Notes under the pieces: model-generated
Databases searched by the model: none
What the model saw: the letters and a program-made list of their open reading frames with translations, nothing else
What the model was told of the DNA's origin: nothing
Origin: Sphingorhabdus sp. Alg239-R122
GTDB lineage: Bacteria > Pseudomonadota > Alphaproteobacteria > Sphingomonadales > Sphingomonadaceae
Direction: 5' to 3'
Assembly (NCBI RefSeq): GCF_900537065.1
Contig: NZ_UNRC01000007.1
Coordinates: forward strand, 1-64,000
Length of the DNA stretch: 64,000 bases
In this document: in pieces, positions 17,922 to 26,776 of the stretch
Layout of the letters: each line of letters begins with the position of its first letter
How positions within the stretch are numbered: the stretch's first letter is position 1
Made by a program: the position numbers and the translations under genes

Positions 17922-19100
17922 TTACCGCAAAGCTTGCGGCCCTGGAGGGCCTCCGCTCTCCCTTTGCCGGATAAGCCGGATATAAGTATCGGCGAGCGCG
18001 CCGTTGATGCGGTCCCAGCTGTATTTTTCGGCGCGTTTCTCGCCTGCCGCGCCGTGTTCAGCGCGGATCTCGGGATATTCGCAATAATGCTGTAGCGCAT
18101 CGGCAAAATCCTGGCTCGCGCCAGGGCGGATCAGCTTGCCTGATACACCATGTTCGACCAGGCTCTGACTACCGGTTGCCCGTGCTGCCACGACAGGCAT
18201 GCTGCATGCCATCGCTTCCAATGTGACATTGCCAAATGTTTCAGTGATGGAAGGGTTGAAGAACACATCCATGCTGGCCACCGCACGGCCCAGGTCAACA
18301 CCTGTTTGGAACCCCGCAAATACCGCGCTGGGCAGCCTTTCCTCAAACCATTCGCGCGCCGGGCCATCGCCCACGATCAGAACTTTATGCTTAACCTTGC
18401 GGCGGATCAGGCGGTCGATGCTATCGGAATATACATCAAGACCTTTTTCCATGACCAACCGTCCGGTAAAGCCAATTACGGGTTCATCATCCTGAATGCC
18501 CAAGCTCTGCCGCCACGCAAGATCGCGCTTGCTCTTATCAAAGATATTGCGGTCCACGCCGCGGGACCAGATGCCAACGTCATAGTTCATTCGCTGTTCG
18601 CGCAATACTTGCGCCATGGAATCCGATGGCGCCACGATTGCGTCACAGCGGCGATAGAGACGGCGCAATATGGCCTCAAGCGGCGGTTCCATAAACGCCA
18701 TGTTATAATAGCGTGGATAGGTTTCAAACCGGGTGTGCACCGATGCCAGCACTGGGATATTATGTTTGCGCGCCCAGCGTACAGCGCTGTGCCCCACGAC
18801 ATCAGGACTGCTGATCTGCACAATATTGGGCGCAAATTCTTTTAGGTCCTTTTTGATGGCAGGGGAAAGCATCATGGGAATACGGTATTCGCCGCGACCG
18901 GGTATTGCGACGCTGGGCACACTGACTAGGTCGCCGGCTGGCTCAAATGCAGGTGTGTCGGTTGTGGGCGAATAGACACGCACGGCCGCGCCTTTTTCCA
19001 AAAGCCAGCTTACCAGGCGATTGAGCGCCTGATTGGCGCCATCGCGCACATAGTTATAATTGCCGCTGAACAGCGCAATGCGAAGATCACTAATTTCCAT
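17922..19100 (-). CDS. Glycosyltransferase family 4 (retaining, GT-B fold)
   Basis: 392-residue enzyme. The N-terminal acceptor domain begins with RIALFSGNYNYVRDGAN. The C-terminal nucleotide-sugar domain has GFTGRLVMEKGLD, LIVGDGPAREW, and the E-x7-E motif in SITETFGNVTLEAM. It resembles mannosyl/glucosyl transferases of the MgtA/SQD2-like group that modify membrane lipids, but the sugar and acceptor are unknown. The ATG at 19100 is chosen because conserved sequence starts there. It follows corC by 45 nt, a place where many alphaproteobacteria carry lnt. Confidence 0.85.
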   Translation of the reverse strand: MEISDLRIALFSGNYNYVRDGANQALNRLVSWLLEKGAAVRVYSPTTDTPAFEPAGDLVSVPSVAIPGRGEYRIPMMLSPAIKKDLKEFAPNIVQISSPDVVGHSAVRWARKHNIPVLASVHTRFETYPRYYNMAFMEPPLEAILRRLYRRCDAIVAPSDSMAQVLREQRMNYDVGIWSRGVDRNIFDKSKRDLAWRQSLGIQDDEPVIGFTGRLVMEKGLDVYSDSIDRLIRRKVKHKVLIVGDGPAREWFEERLPSAVFAGFQTGVDLGRAVASMDVFFNPSITETFGNVTLEAMACSMPVVAARATGSQSLVEHGVSGKLIRPGASQDFADALQHYCEYPEIRAEHGAAGEKRAEKYSWDRINGALADTYIRLIRQRESGGPPGPQALR

Positions 19101-19145
19101 GATGCCGGGCATTAGCCGATGGCGTTGCAATTGCCAATGGGAAGA

Positions 19146-20093
19146 TTATTCGGCTTCTTTATCTATATCACCTGACCCGGAATGCAGGCGTATCTTCGTC
19201 ACACGGCGTTCATCACCCTCCAGTATTTCGATTTTCCAACCGCTCTCATGGGTTAGCACTTTACCTGCTTCGGGCACTTCACCGGCCAGTACGAATGCCA
19301 ATCCGCCCAGCGTGTCGACATCTTCGGTGACTTTGGCAAGGTCAGGGTCGATGAGTTTCGCTACGTCGTCGAGTTCGGCGCGCGCATCTGCATCCCACAC
19401 CCCATTTTCCAATGGGACCAGCATCGCTTCTGGCTCATCATCATGCTCGTCTTCAATCTCGCCGACAATTTCTTCGACCAGATCCTCAATGCTCACCAGC
19501 CCATCAGTGCCCGAATATTCGTCCAATACTACGGCAAGGTGGGTGCGCGTCGCGCGCATTTCGGCGAGCAGGTCGAGCACGCCCATGGATTGCGGCACAA
19601 AGCGAGGTTGGCGCATTAAAAGTGTCCAGTCAGCAGGTGCATCCTGCCCCGATGCTATGATTGCGAACACATCCTTGATATGGATCATGCCGATAATTTC
19701 ATCGAGCGATTCGCGGTAAACGGGCATGCGGCTATGGCCATGTTCGGCAAAGGCCTGAACGACCTCATCAAAACCTGCATCCTCTGCCATAGCGATAATA
19801 TCACCGCGCGGCACCGCGACATCATCGACATCATGTTCGCTGAAATGCAGCAGGTTACGGAGCATTTCACGCTCTACATGTGATAGGTCGCCATTGTCCG
19901 CTTCCAGCTGCGGCGAGCCATTATCCTCATGTTCGTCAATGACTTCTTCAAGCTGCGCACGGAGCGACTGGTCAGATTCCTCACGGAATAGCAGGGCCTT
20001 TATGCCCCGCCATATTCGTGCTCCGCCGCTATCGTCTTCGCTGGATTTCCCCGGAAGCTGCGCTGCTGCGCTGCTACTGTCACCTTCTGGCAT
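19146..20093 (-). CDS. corC: CorC-like protein with paired CBS domains
   Basis: 315-residue soluble protein. A polar N-terminal region is followed by the pattern VPRGDIIA, then two CBS domains (about 90-215, with GHSRMPVYRESLDEIIGMIHIKD and THLAVVLDEYSGTDG) and a C-terminal CorC_HlyC domain (about 235-305, with LGGLAF and GDERRVTKIRL). CBS domains bind adenine nucleotides, and the family is tied to magnesium/cobalt efflux and ribosome biology. The ybeY-corC order is highly conserved; the spacing here is 18 nt. Confidence 0.92.
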   Translation of the reverse strand: MPEGDSSSAAAQLPGKSSEDDSGGARIWRGIKALLFREESDQSLRAQLEEVIDEHEDNGSPQLEADNGDLSHVEREMLRNLLHFSEHDVDDVAVPRGDIIAMAEDAGFDEVVQAFAEHGHSRMPVYRESLDEIIGMIHIKDVFAIIASGQDAPADWTLLMRQPRFVPQSMGVLDLLAEMRATRTHLAVVLDEYSGTDGLVSIEDLVEEIVGEIEDEHDDEPEAMLVPLENGVWDADARAELDDVAKLIDPDLAKVTEDVDTLGGLAFVLAGEVPEAGKVLTHESGWKIEILEGDERRVTKIRLHSGSGDIDKEAE

Positions 20094-20111
20094 GATGTAC
20101 TATTTTGGCCT

Positions 20112-20636
20112 TTAATCGTTGTCGTTCTGGTTGGAATATGGGCTCGCAAGCCCCATGGATGCAAGCGCTTTTATCTCTAGCGCTTCCATTACATGCGCCT
20201 CGTCATCGTCCATATGGTCAAAGCCGAGCAGATGCAATGTTCCATGTATGATCAAGTGGCTTGCATGGTCAGCAATGGAGATGCCCTTTTCCTGCGCTTC
20301 GCGGGCACAGGTTTCACGGGCCAATATAATATCGCCGAGCAGCACTTCACCATCATGGCTATGTGACATGGCGGACAGCAGGTCGGGCTGTACCATCGGA
20401 AAGGAGAGTACGTTTGTGGGCCTGTCCTTTTGCCGGTAGTCGCGGTTCAGCGCCTGCACTTCTGCATCATCGCCCAACTTAACGCTGACCGCGAACAGTG
20501 TTGGTTGATCTATATACTGGCGGTAGGGACTGTGTGAAACGGCGGTCTGAACGCATTGCCGGGCAATATCATGCCAGGTCTGTGCTGCGCCGGGTTCTGG
20601 CCAGCCGTCATCAATTGCGGCATCGGTCTCAAGCAT
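20112..20636 (-). CDS. ybeY: Endoribonuclease YbeY
   Basis: 174-residue metalloprotein needed for 16S rRNA 3'-end maturation and ribosome quality control. The zinc-binding H-x3-H-x5-H motif is present as HGTLHLLGFDH near residue 140. The preceding RPTNVLSFPM strand is diagnostic. It lies 8 nt after phoH in a run of translation-linked genes. Slightly longer at the N-terminus than E. coli YbeY. Confidence 0.95.
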   Translation of the reverse strand: MLETDAAIDDGWPEPGAAQTWHDIARQCVQTAVSHSPYRQYIDQPTLFAVSVKLGDDAEVQALNRDYRQKDRPTNVLSFPMVQPDLLSAMSHSHDGEVLLGDIILARETCAREAQEKGISIADHASHLIIHGTLHLLGFDHMDDDEAHVMEALEIKALASMGLASPYSNQNDND

Positions 20637-20644
20637 GGCGGCTG

Positions 20645-21706
20645 CTATGCATCCGGACCCTCATAGGCTTTGACGATGCGGCCTACAATCGGGTGGCGCA
20701 CTACGTCTGCAGCGTTGAAGCGGATGGTGCTGATGCCGTCCACGCCTTCGAGCCGGGATACAGCATCGGCAAGGCCGGATTTGTGATCGCCACCGGGCAG
20801 GTCAACCTGTTTCGGGTCGCCGCACACCACCATTCGGCTATTCATGCCAAAGCGGGTGAGGAACATCTTCATTTGCGCAGGTGTGGTGTTTTGCGCTTCG
20901 TCCAATATGACGAAGGCATCAGCCAGTGTGCGCCCGCGCATAAAGGCGAGGGGGGCGATTTCTATCTCACCGCTGGCAATGCGCCGTTCCACCTGTTCGG
21001 CAGGCAGCGTATCATAAAGCGCATCATAAAGCGGTCGCAGATAGGGATCGACCTTGTCCTTCATATCACCGGGCAGGAAGCCCAGATGCTCGCCAGCTTC
21101 GACTGCTGGACGAGAGAGGATCAGCCGGTCAACTGACCCGGTGATAAGCTGCGATACTGCCTGTGCGACCGCCAAATAGGTCTTGCCGGTACCTGCAGGG
21201 CCAAGTGCAAATATAATATCGTCACGCGCCAGCGATTCCATATAAGGCACCTGCGTGGCGGAGCGCGGGACAATGGTTTTCTTACGAGTGCGGATCATCA
21301 CCGATGGCGGCGTGGCCACGTCTTTCTTGATAATGCCGTCCAGTGTAGGTTCATGCGCCATACCGATCAAAGCCTCGACCGCGCCCTCGTCAATTTCCTG
21401 TCCCTGGATGATACGGTTATAAAGACCCGTGAGCACATCGCGTGCCTGACCCACATCCTCTGCATTACCCTCAATCTGAATATGATTTCCGCGTGCGGCG
21501 ATATAGACGCCCAGCCGGTTTTCGATCGCGACCAGATTCTGATCAAATTCGCCGAATAAAGTGCCGAGCACGGCGGGCTGGTCAAAGGCTATTTCGACTT
21601 TCGCCTTGGCAGGGCCGGGGGCGAGTACGTCCAATCCCGTATTTTCCGTAATCGGCTGGTTGGGATTGATTTTGGGTTTTTTGCCCTTCGCACCTTTTTT
21701 TGCCAT
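20645..21706 (-). CDS. phoH: PhoH-like ATPase (YbeZ/PhoL)
   Basis: 353-residue cytosolic NTPase. Walker A GPAGTGKTYLA (around residue 160), Walker B AFVILDEAQNTTP and GDPKQVDLP are all standard for PhoH. An N-terminal KH-like region precedes them. In this position it usually partners YbeY in RNA metabolism. The start codon shares its A with the miaB stop (TAATG), a clear sign of coupled translation. Confidence 0.94.
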   Translation of the reverse strand: MAKKGAKGKKPKINPNQPITENTGLDVLAPGPAKAKVEIAFDQPAVLGTLFGEFDQNLVAIENRLGVYIAARGNHIQIEGNAEDVGQARDVLTGLYNRIIQGQEIDEGAVEALIGMAHEPTLDGIIKKDVATPPSVMIRTRKKTIVPRSATQVPYMESLARDDIIFALGPAGTGKTYLAVAQAVSQLITGSVDRLILSRPAVEAGEHLGFLPGDMKDKVDPYLRPLYDALYDTLPAEQVERRIASGEIEIAPLAFMRGRTLADAFVILDEAQNTTPAQMKMFLTRFGMNSRMVVCGDPKQVDLPGGDHKSGLADAVSRLEGVDGISTIRFNAADVVRHPIVGRIVKAYEGPDA

Positions 21707-23067
21707 TAAGCAGCTTTCCTCCGGATTAGACTACCTTGCAGACTATTTGGCCCTGCGCTGTCAATATGCACATCCAGCATATCCCCAATTTTGGCATCGG
21801 GCGCGATGACATGAACGGATGTGAGCCATGGCGTCTTGCCGACCAACTGCCCATCCTTCTTGCCCTGCCGCTCCAAAAGGATACGGGTGTTTTTGCCGTC
21901 CAGCTTGCGGTTGAAATCAAATTGCTGCTCATTCAGTAGCGCCTGTAGCCTTTGCAGGCGCTCATCCATGATTTCAGGAGCAATTTGTGTATCCATATCG
22001 GCCGCGGGTGTGCCGGGGCGCGGGCTGTATTTAAAGGAAAATGCCTGCGAATAATTGGCGGCGCGAACGACTTCGAGAGTCGCCTCGAAATCCTCATCGC
22101 TTTCGCCCGGAAAGCCGACGATAAAATCCCCGGAAAGCGCAATGTCAGGTCGCGCTGTACGCACACGCTCAAGTATCTCTAAATAGCTTTCCACGGTGTG
22201 CGAGCGGTTCATCGCTTTCAATATGCGGTTGCTTCCCGACTGTACGGGCAGGTGCAGGTAGGGCATGAGCGATGCGACATTACTATGCGCGTCAATCAGA
22301 CCTTGTGTCATATCGTTTGGGTGGCTCGTGGTATAGCGGATACGCTCCAGCCCATCTATCCTATCCAATGCGCGGATCAGGCCATCGAGTCCTTGCCGGT
22401 GTCCCTTGTCATCTTCACTTTCCCAGGCGTTGACATTTTGTCCAAGCAGCGTGATCTCCTTGACCCCGCCATCGACCAGCGCCTTCGCTTCGTCGACAAT
22501 TTCTCCCCAGGGGCGGGAGATTTCGGCACCGCGTGTATAGGGCACTACGCAATAGGTGCAGAATTTGTCGCAGCCTTCCTGCACAGTCAGGAAAGCCGAA
22601 GGGCGCGGCTGTTTCGGGCGGGATGGCAACACGTCAAATTTGGAATTGGGCGGCATATCAGTGTCGATCGCCTTGTGCCCGGTTTTGGCAGTGTTGATGA
22701 GCTCAGGCAGGCGGTGATAGGCTTGCGGCCCCACTACAATATCAACGCTAGGCGCGCGGCGGGATATTTCCTGCCCCTCGGCCTGCGCTACACACCCGGC
22801 CACTGCAATCATCGGCGTGGAACCATCTTTGCGCCGCAACCGACCAATATCGCTATAGACTTTTTCAGCTGCCTTTTCGCGAATATGGCAGGTGTTGAGC
22901 ACCACTAGATCGGCATCCTCACGGGTTTCGGATGCCTGCATTCCCTGATCGGAAAGCATTTCACCCATACGTTCGCCATCATAGACGTTCATCTGGCAAC
23001 CGAACGACTTTACATAATAGGATTTACCGCTGTTCAGCGGTTTTTTCGTTTTAGAATCTGTTGACAT
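21706..23067 (-). CDS. miaB: tRNA-2-methylthio-N6-dimethylallyladenosine synthase MiaB
   Basis: 453-residue radical-SAM methylthiotransferase that modifies A37 of tRNAs reading UNN codons. The N-terminal cluster-binding domain starts with SFGCQMNVYD. The radical SAM cysteines form CDKFCTYC (C-x3-C-x2-C) near residue 150. A TRAM domain occupies about the last 70 residues. It follows plsC by 8 nt and overlaps phoH by one base. Confidence 0.96.
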   Translation of the reverse strand: MSTDSKTKKPLNSGKSYYVKSFGCQMNVYDGERMGEMLSDQGMQASETREDADLVVLNTCHIREKAAEKVYSDIGRLRRKDGSTPMIAVAGCVAQAEGQEISRRAPSVDIVVGPQAYHRLPELINTAKTGHKAIDTDMPPNSKFDVLPSRPKQPRPSAFLTVQEGCDKFCTYCVVPYTRGAEISRPWGEIVDEAKALVDGGVKEITLLGQNVNAWESEDDKGHRQGLDGLIRALDRIDGLERIRYTTSHPNDMTQGLIDAHSNVASLMPYLHLPVQSGSNRILKAMNRSHTVESYLEILERVRTARPDIALSGDFIVGFPGESDEDFEATLEVVRAANYSQAFSFKYSPRPGTPAADMDTQIAPEIMDERLQRLQALLNEQQFDFNRKLDGKNTRILLERQGKKDGQLVGKTPWLTSVHVIAPDAKIGDMLDVHIDSAGPNSLQGSLIRRKAA

Positions 23068-23075
23068 GAGCTGGC

Positions 23076-23933
23076 CTATACACCGGGCACTACGACCTGG
23101 CTAGCCGAAAGCGACGCATCCAGCGCAGCCTGTATCCGGGTCCGCGCTTCGGCTACAATCGCCTTGCGGTCGCTATATTTACGCGGGTCAAACGGGTCGA
23201 GATAATGGATGTCCACCTTGAAAGATCCCGGCCGTGACAATAGCCGCCATGCGTTTTGCGGTGCAGTTTCATCGCCAATCCACGATACATCGCCACGATA
23301 TTTGCCCAGGTCAATATAGACAGGCTGCACCAGCAGCCCGGGCGGCGGTGGATTGAGCGCGGCCAGCAATGGTGCCTTGAACGGCAACAGCATCGTGCCG
23401 TCGGTAGTGGTGCCTTCGGGAAAGATGGTGACCGCCCAGCATTCTTCCAGCGCTTCGCGCAGCTGGTTGATCTGGTCAGCTACGCCCATACGGTTCTGGC
23501 GCGAAATAAAGATAGTGTTGTTAAGCCTGCACAGCCAGCCGACAATGGGCCAGTGCGCGATTTCTTCTTTCGATACAAACGAAGTTCCGTTCACGCCGCC
23601 TAGCATCGGGATATCAAACCATGACAAATGGTTGGCGAGCAGTACGACGTCGCGCCGGATAGGTGTGCCCATCTTGCGAATGCGCGCGCCGCAGATATAG
23701 CTGACCGCACGCAGGAACCAGCGCGGCCATGGGTTGGGAAGCCGCAACATCCGCCAGATATAATAGAACGGGACACAAAATAGCAGTAAAAGCACCAGCA
23801 GGAGGGCGCGAATTGCAAATGTCACATATCCCAACAGGCCCGCACCCTTCCAGGTTTCGTAGGGCATGGGACGTTCGACCTGTTCTTCAAACAATAGTTG
23901 GTTATCCGTCTTTACGTGAGAGGGAAACTCCAT
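23076..23933 (-). CDS. plsC: 1-acyl-sn-glycerol-3-phosphate acyltransferase
   Basis: 285-residue membrane enzyme making phosphatidic acid from lysophosphatidic acid. The catalytic H-x4-D is in NHLSWFD, the acyl-acceptor motif is FPEGTTTDG, and a TM helix is near residues 33-60. The start ATG at 23933 has GGATGGAG immediately upstream inside the 3' end of fur. It therefore overlaps fur by 32 nt, and is preferred to the ATG at 23867, which lacks a good ribosome site. A similar overlap with fur is plausible because both genes belong to one run. Confidence 0.88.
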   Translation of the reverse strand: MEFPSHVKTDNQLLFEEQVERPMPYETWKGAGLLGYVTFAIRALLLVLLLLFCVPFYYIWRMLRLPNPWPRWFLRAVSYICGARIRKMGTPIRRDVVLLANHLSWFDIPMLGGVNGTSFVSKEEIAHWPIVGWLCRLNNTIFISRQNRMGVADQINQLREALEECWAVTIFPEGTTTDGTMLLPFKAPLLAALNPPPPGLLVQPVYIDLGKYRGDVSWIGDETAPQNAWRLLSRPGSFKVDIHYLDPFDPRKYSDRKAIVAEARTRIQAALDASLSASQVVVPGV

Positions 23934-24327
23934 AAAGCTCCATCCTGTGATCAACGAGGCGGTAGCCTAGTTTTTCGGCAATCTGCTTTTGCAGGAGTTC
24001 CAGTTCAGGATCAACGAATTCTACGACCTTGCCGGTTTCCACATCGATCAAGTGATCGTGATGGGCCTCTGGCGCGGCTTCATAACGTGCACGGCCGTCG
24101 CCAAAATCATGGCGGTCCAGTATGCCCGCTTCCTCGAACAGGCGGACGGTGCGGTACACTGTCGCAATGGAAATCCGGTCATCGATGGCGGATGCACGTT
24201 CATGCACTTTTTCCACATCGGGGTGATCATCGCTCTCGGACAAGACCTTGGCGATGACACGCCGCTGGTCCGTAATGCGCAACCCGCGCTCTGCACATAA
24301 TGCTTCCAGGTCGATTTTCTGGTGCAT
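23902..24327 (-). CDS. fur: Fur-family transcriptional regulator
   Basis: 141-residue metalloregulator. A winged helix (about 1-85, with RITDQRRVIAKVL and ISIATVYRTVRLFEEAG) precedes the metal-binding dimerisation domain (EAHHDHLIDVETGKVVEFVDPELE). The histidine-rich HHDH is a canonical regulatory site. I see no CxxC structural zinc pair, as is usual in alphaproteobacterial Fur/Mur. It may respond to iron or manganese. plsC overlaps its 3' end. Confidence 0.93.
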   Translation of the reverse strand: MHQKIDLEALCAERGLRITDQRRVIAKVLSESDDHPDVEKVHERASAIDDRISIATVYRTVRLFEEAGILDRHDFGDGRARYEAAPEAHHDHLIDVETGKVVEFVDPELELLQKQIAEKLGYRLVDHRMELYGVSLSRKDG

Positions 24328-24370
24328 AAAAGCTCATTTCCCCTAAGTTGTCATATAGCCTGAAACAAAC

Positions 24371-24406
24371 CAGGCTGTGACCGCCAATGTAGAGCGTCAC
24401 AGCCTG
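24371..24406 (-). terminator. Inverted repeat after mucR, probable terminator
   Basis: A perfect 11-bp stem (CAGGCTGTGAC/GTCACAGCCTG) with a 14-nt loop lies 46 nt past the mucR stop. On the minus strand it is followed by GGTTTGTTT. The T-rich tail is interrupted, so termination may be partial, letting some reads reach fur. Confidence 0.55.
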
Positions 24407-24452
24407 TTTGCAAGCCAGCGGATGGCAAGATCTCTGTATATGGCCAGCGAAT

Positions 24453-24881
24453 TTATTTCTTCTTGCGCTTTCCTGGCTTGCGGCCAAGGCCTATTTTTTT
24501 GGCCAGTTCGCGGCGCTTTTTCGCGTAATTCGGTGCCACCATCGGATAATCGGATGGCAGTTCCCAGCGCTGGCGATATTCATCCGGTGTCATGCCGTAA
24601 GCGGTCATAAGGTGGCGTTTTAGCATTTTCAGTTTTTTACCATCCTCAAGGCAGACAATATAATCAGGTTTTATAGATGCACGGACGGAAACAGCTGGGT
24701 CCGGACGTTCTTCTTCCTGTTCAATATCAGCAGGCTTGAGACCTGTAAGTGTGTCATGTACATTTTGAATTAACAGCGGCATGTCTGAAACAGCGACACT
24801 GTTATTACTTACATGTGCGGAAACGATATCTGCTGTGAGTGTAACAAGCATTTCGTGCATTTCATTAGTATTATCTGTCAT
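24453..24881 (-). CDS. MucR/Ros-family transcriptional regulator
   Basis: 142-residue nucleoid-type regulator of alphaproteobacteria. The Ros/MucR DNA-binding domain (about 70-132) has VCLEDGKKLKMLKRHLM, MTPDEYRQRW and APNYAKKRRELAKKIGLG, with a lysine-rich tail. The usual Cys2His2 zinc ligands are incomplete: Cys77 and His90 are present, but the second cysteine is Asp80 and the second histidine is missing. Zinc-free Ros homologues are known to fold and bind DNA. The upstream region is strongly AT-rich, as expected for an autorepressed mucR gene. Confidence 0.9.
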   Translation of the reverse strand: MTDNTNEMHEMLVTLTADIVSAHVSNNSVAVSDMPLLIQNVHDTLTGLKPADIEQEEERPDPAVSVRASIKPDYIVCLEDGKKLKMLKRHLMTAYGMTPDEYRQRWELPSDYPMVAPNYAKKRRELAKKIGLGRKPGKRKKK

Positions 24882-24950
24882 GTTTTTGGTGCAACCCTTT
24901 GTTATTATTAGTATAATTAATTTTATTTAATTTCTATACGCTGCTTTATC
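24882..24950 (-). promoter_or_regulatory. AT-rich promoter region of mucR with TA-step clusters
   Basis: The stretch upstream of mucR is nearly all A/T with repeated TATA, TTAATT and TAATAA steps, in strong contrast to the neighbouring genes. MucR proteins bind AT-rich DNA containing TA steps and repress their own genes. Autoregulation here is inferred from composition and position. Confidence 0.4.
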
Positions 24951-24993
24951 TAAAGAGCTGATGATGAAAATCAAGCAGTATTGCGAAGTTGTT

Positions 24994-25482
24994 TTACAGC
25001 TCGCGAGTATAAGTCAGCGCGTCAAATTTTGCACCATTTTGGCCAGTATAATAATTTGTACGCTCACCTGTTTGTATAAATTGCATTTTTTCATATAAGC
25101 GCCGTGCAAAATTATTGTGCCTTACTTCCAGAAAGACTTTTTTACAGCCGCGCGCCCTGCTTTGATCGAAAAGCCGCAACAACATGGCCTCTCCGAGTCT
25201 ATTTCCGCGAAAACCGGGATGCACTGCGATGAGCAGAAGTTCTTCCTCATCAGCCACGGCGCGGCTCAATGTGAAGGCGGCAGGGTCTCCTGATGCAGAC
25301 AGGGCGACCTGATTGTGGCTTAGCGGCATGGCGAGCATCGAAAGCGTCTGCATGTAATTCCACCCTTCACCATATTCCGGGTCAAATGCGTCGCGCATCA
25401 CCGTCATGGCTGGATTCATAAAATCTTCCGCGACCAGTTCGTCGTGAAATATGAAAGGCTGAATTTTATGCTGCGACGCCAT
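24994..25482 (-). CDS. rimI: GNAT N-acetyltransferase, RimI type
   Basis: 162-residue acetyltransferase, probably for the N-terminus of ribosomal protein S18 or other proteins. The acetyl-CoA site is VHPGFRGNRLGEAMLLRL, followed by VFLEVRHNNFARRLYEKMQF and a final RTNYY. The ATG at 25482 has AAGGGGCG upstream, 8 nt after the tsaB stop. The longer open frame overlapping tsaB is not coding. The tsaB-rimI pairing is widespread. Confidence 0.9.
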   Translation of the reverse strand: MASQHKIQPFIFHDELVAEDFMNPAMTVMRDAFDPEYGEGWNYMQTLSMLAMPLSHNQVALSASGDPAAFTLSRAVADEEELLLIAVHPGFRGNRLGEAMLLRLFDQSRARGCKKVFLEVRHNNFARRLYEKMQFIQTGERTNYYTGQNGAKFDALTYTREL

Positions 25483-25490
25483 GACGCCCC

Positions 25491-26123
25491 TTAACGCGTT
25501 TTTGCCTGCTGTGCCATCGGTTTTGCATCGGGCGCGCGGCCATAAACCGGCTCTGCAGGCAATGCGCGTGCATGTTCGGGCAGCCGCATAGCCTGGCGGG
25601 CATCGGGCCATAATGAAAGAGCACGCGCATTATCGCACAGACTGACCAGTTTTTCGCTGCCGCTACCCGCAATCAAGTTATATTGTAGCCGCGCCGCCGC
25701 GATCTCCGGCGTGAGTGATGCGAGTTCACCTGCGGCTTTGCCATCTGGCGCATATGGCTGCACAAAAAACTCACCATGCCCGCCATGCATGGCGACATCG
25801 ACACCATCGACCCCATCCTGCTGAACCAGCGCCATTATAGCCACTAGCCCAAGGCAGTTATAGCCGGTTACGGGTACACTCCACGCCAAGCCCAGTGCCT
25901 TTGCTGCAGACAGGCCGACACGCAGCCCGGTAAAGCTACCCGGGCCGCAATTGACGATGATGGCATCGGCCTTGCCATTGCCGGGAAGGGCCGCAATCAT
26001 GGGCACCAGCCGCTCGGCATGGCCGCGGCCCAGTTTCGCATAATTACCGGCAATCAGTTTATCACCATCGAACAGTGCGACAGAACAGGCTTCCGTCGCG
26101 GTATCGATGACAAGCGTGTGCAT
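25491..26123 (-). CDS. tsaB: tRNA threonylcarbamoyladenosine biosynthesis protein TsaB
   Basis: 210-residue ASKHA-fold protein that dimerises with TsaD to form t6A37 in tRNAs reading ANN codons. The N-terminus LVIDTATEACSVALF, GRGHAERLVPMI and CGPGSFTGLRVGLSAAKALGLA are diagnostic. It is coupled to rimI downstream and follows the nitroreductase by 14 nt. Confidence 0.95.
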   Translation of the reverse strand: MHTLVIDTATEACSVALFDGDKLIAGNYAKLGRGHAERLVPMIAALPGNGKADAIIVNCGPGSFTGLRVGLSAAKALGLAWSVPVTGYNCLGLVAIMALVQQDGVDGVDVAMHGGHGEFFVQPYAPDGKAAGELASLTPEIAAARLQYNLIAGSGSEKLVSLCDNARALSLWPDARQAMRLPEHARALPAEPVYGRAPDAKPMAQQAKTR

Positions 26124-26137
26124 ATCCTTGCAATCAA

Positions 26138-26731
26138 TCAGGCGACGGAGTTGAATTTGCTGAAGTCAGGGCGGGGGCTGCGTTCAAAAATCGTATCAAG
26201 ATCGCCATAACCCAATGTTGAAATGAAATTCGATTTGATATGCGGCGTGTCGCCGAAAAATTCCTTGTCTACGGCTTCATTGTCAAAACCCGACATTGGA
26301 CCGGTATCAAGGCCCAGTGCACGCGCAGCTATGATGAAATAGGCGCCTTGTAAAGATGAGTTCCTGAATGCACCTTCTGCACGGCCTTCCGGGTCATTTT
26401 CAAACCAGCTTTTGGCATCGGTGTGCGGGAAAAGCTCGGGCAGATGTTCGTGGAAATCCTGGTCCATGCCAATAATGACCGATACAGGGGCTTTCAGTAT
26501 CTTGTCCTGATTTCCTTCACTGGAGCGGTCGGCCAGGCGTTGCTTGGCATCGTCACTGGTGCACCAGATCAGTCGTGCTGGCAGCATGTTGGCAGATGTT
26601 GGTCCCATTTTCATCAGATCCCAGATATCTCTCAACTGCTGCTTACTGACCGGTTTGTCATGATATCCGTTATAGGTACGCGCCTTGCGGAATATCTGGT
26701 CAAGGGCGGCATCGGAAATTGGCTGTGACAT
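26138..26731 (-). CDS. Nitroreductase-fold malonic semialdehyde reductase (RutE/HadB-like)
   Basis: 197-residue flavin enzyme. The N-terminus (ALDQIFRKARTYNGYHDKPVS, LMKMGPTSANMLPARLIWC) and GPMSGFDNEAVDKEFF are the hallmarks of the RutE/YdfG-partner branch of nitroreductases, which reduces malonic semialdehyde to 3-hydroxypropionate. No other rut genes are present, so its in vivo substrate is unproven and a general aldehyde or nitro reductase is possible. Confidence 0.85.
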   Translation of the reverse strand: MSQPISDAALDQIFRKARTYNGYHDKPVSKQQLRDIWDLMKMGPTSANMLPARLIWCTSDDAKQRLADRSSEGNQDKILKAPVSVIIGMDQDFHEHLPELFPHTDAKSWFENDPEGRAEGAFRNSSLQGAYFIIAARALGLDTGPMSGFDNEAVDKEFFGDTPHIKSNFISTLGYGDLDTIFERSPRPDFSKFNSVA

Positions 26732-26776
26732 ATCTGCTCTTTCTATTTGATCTGCAATCGGTTGCGTGTGACCCGA

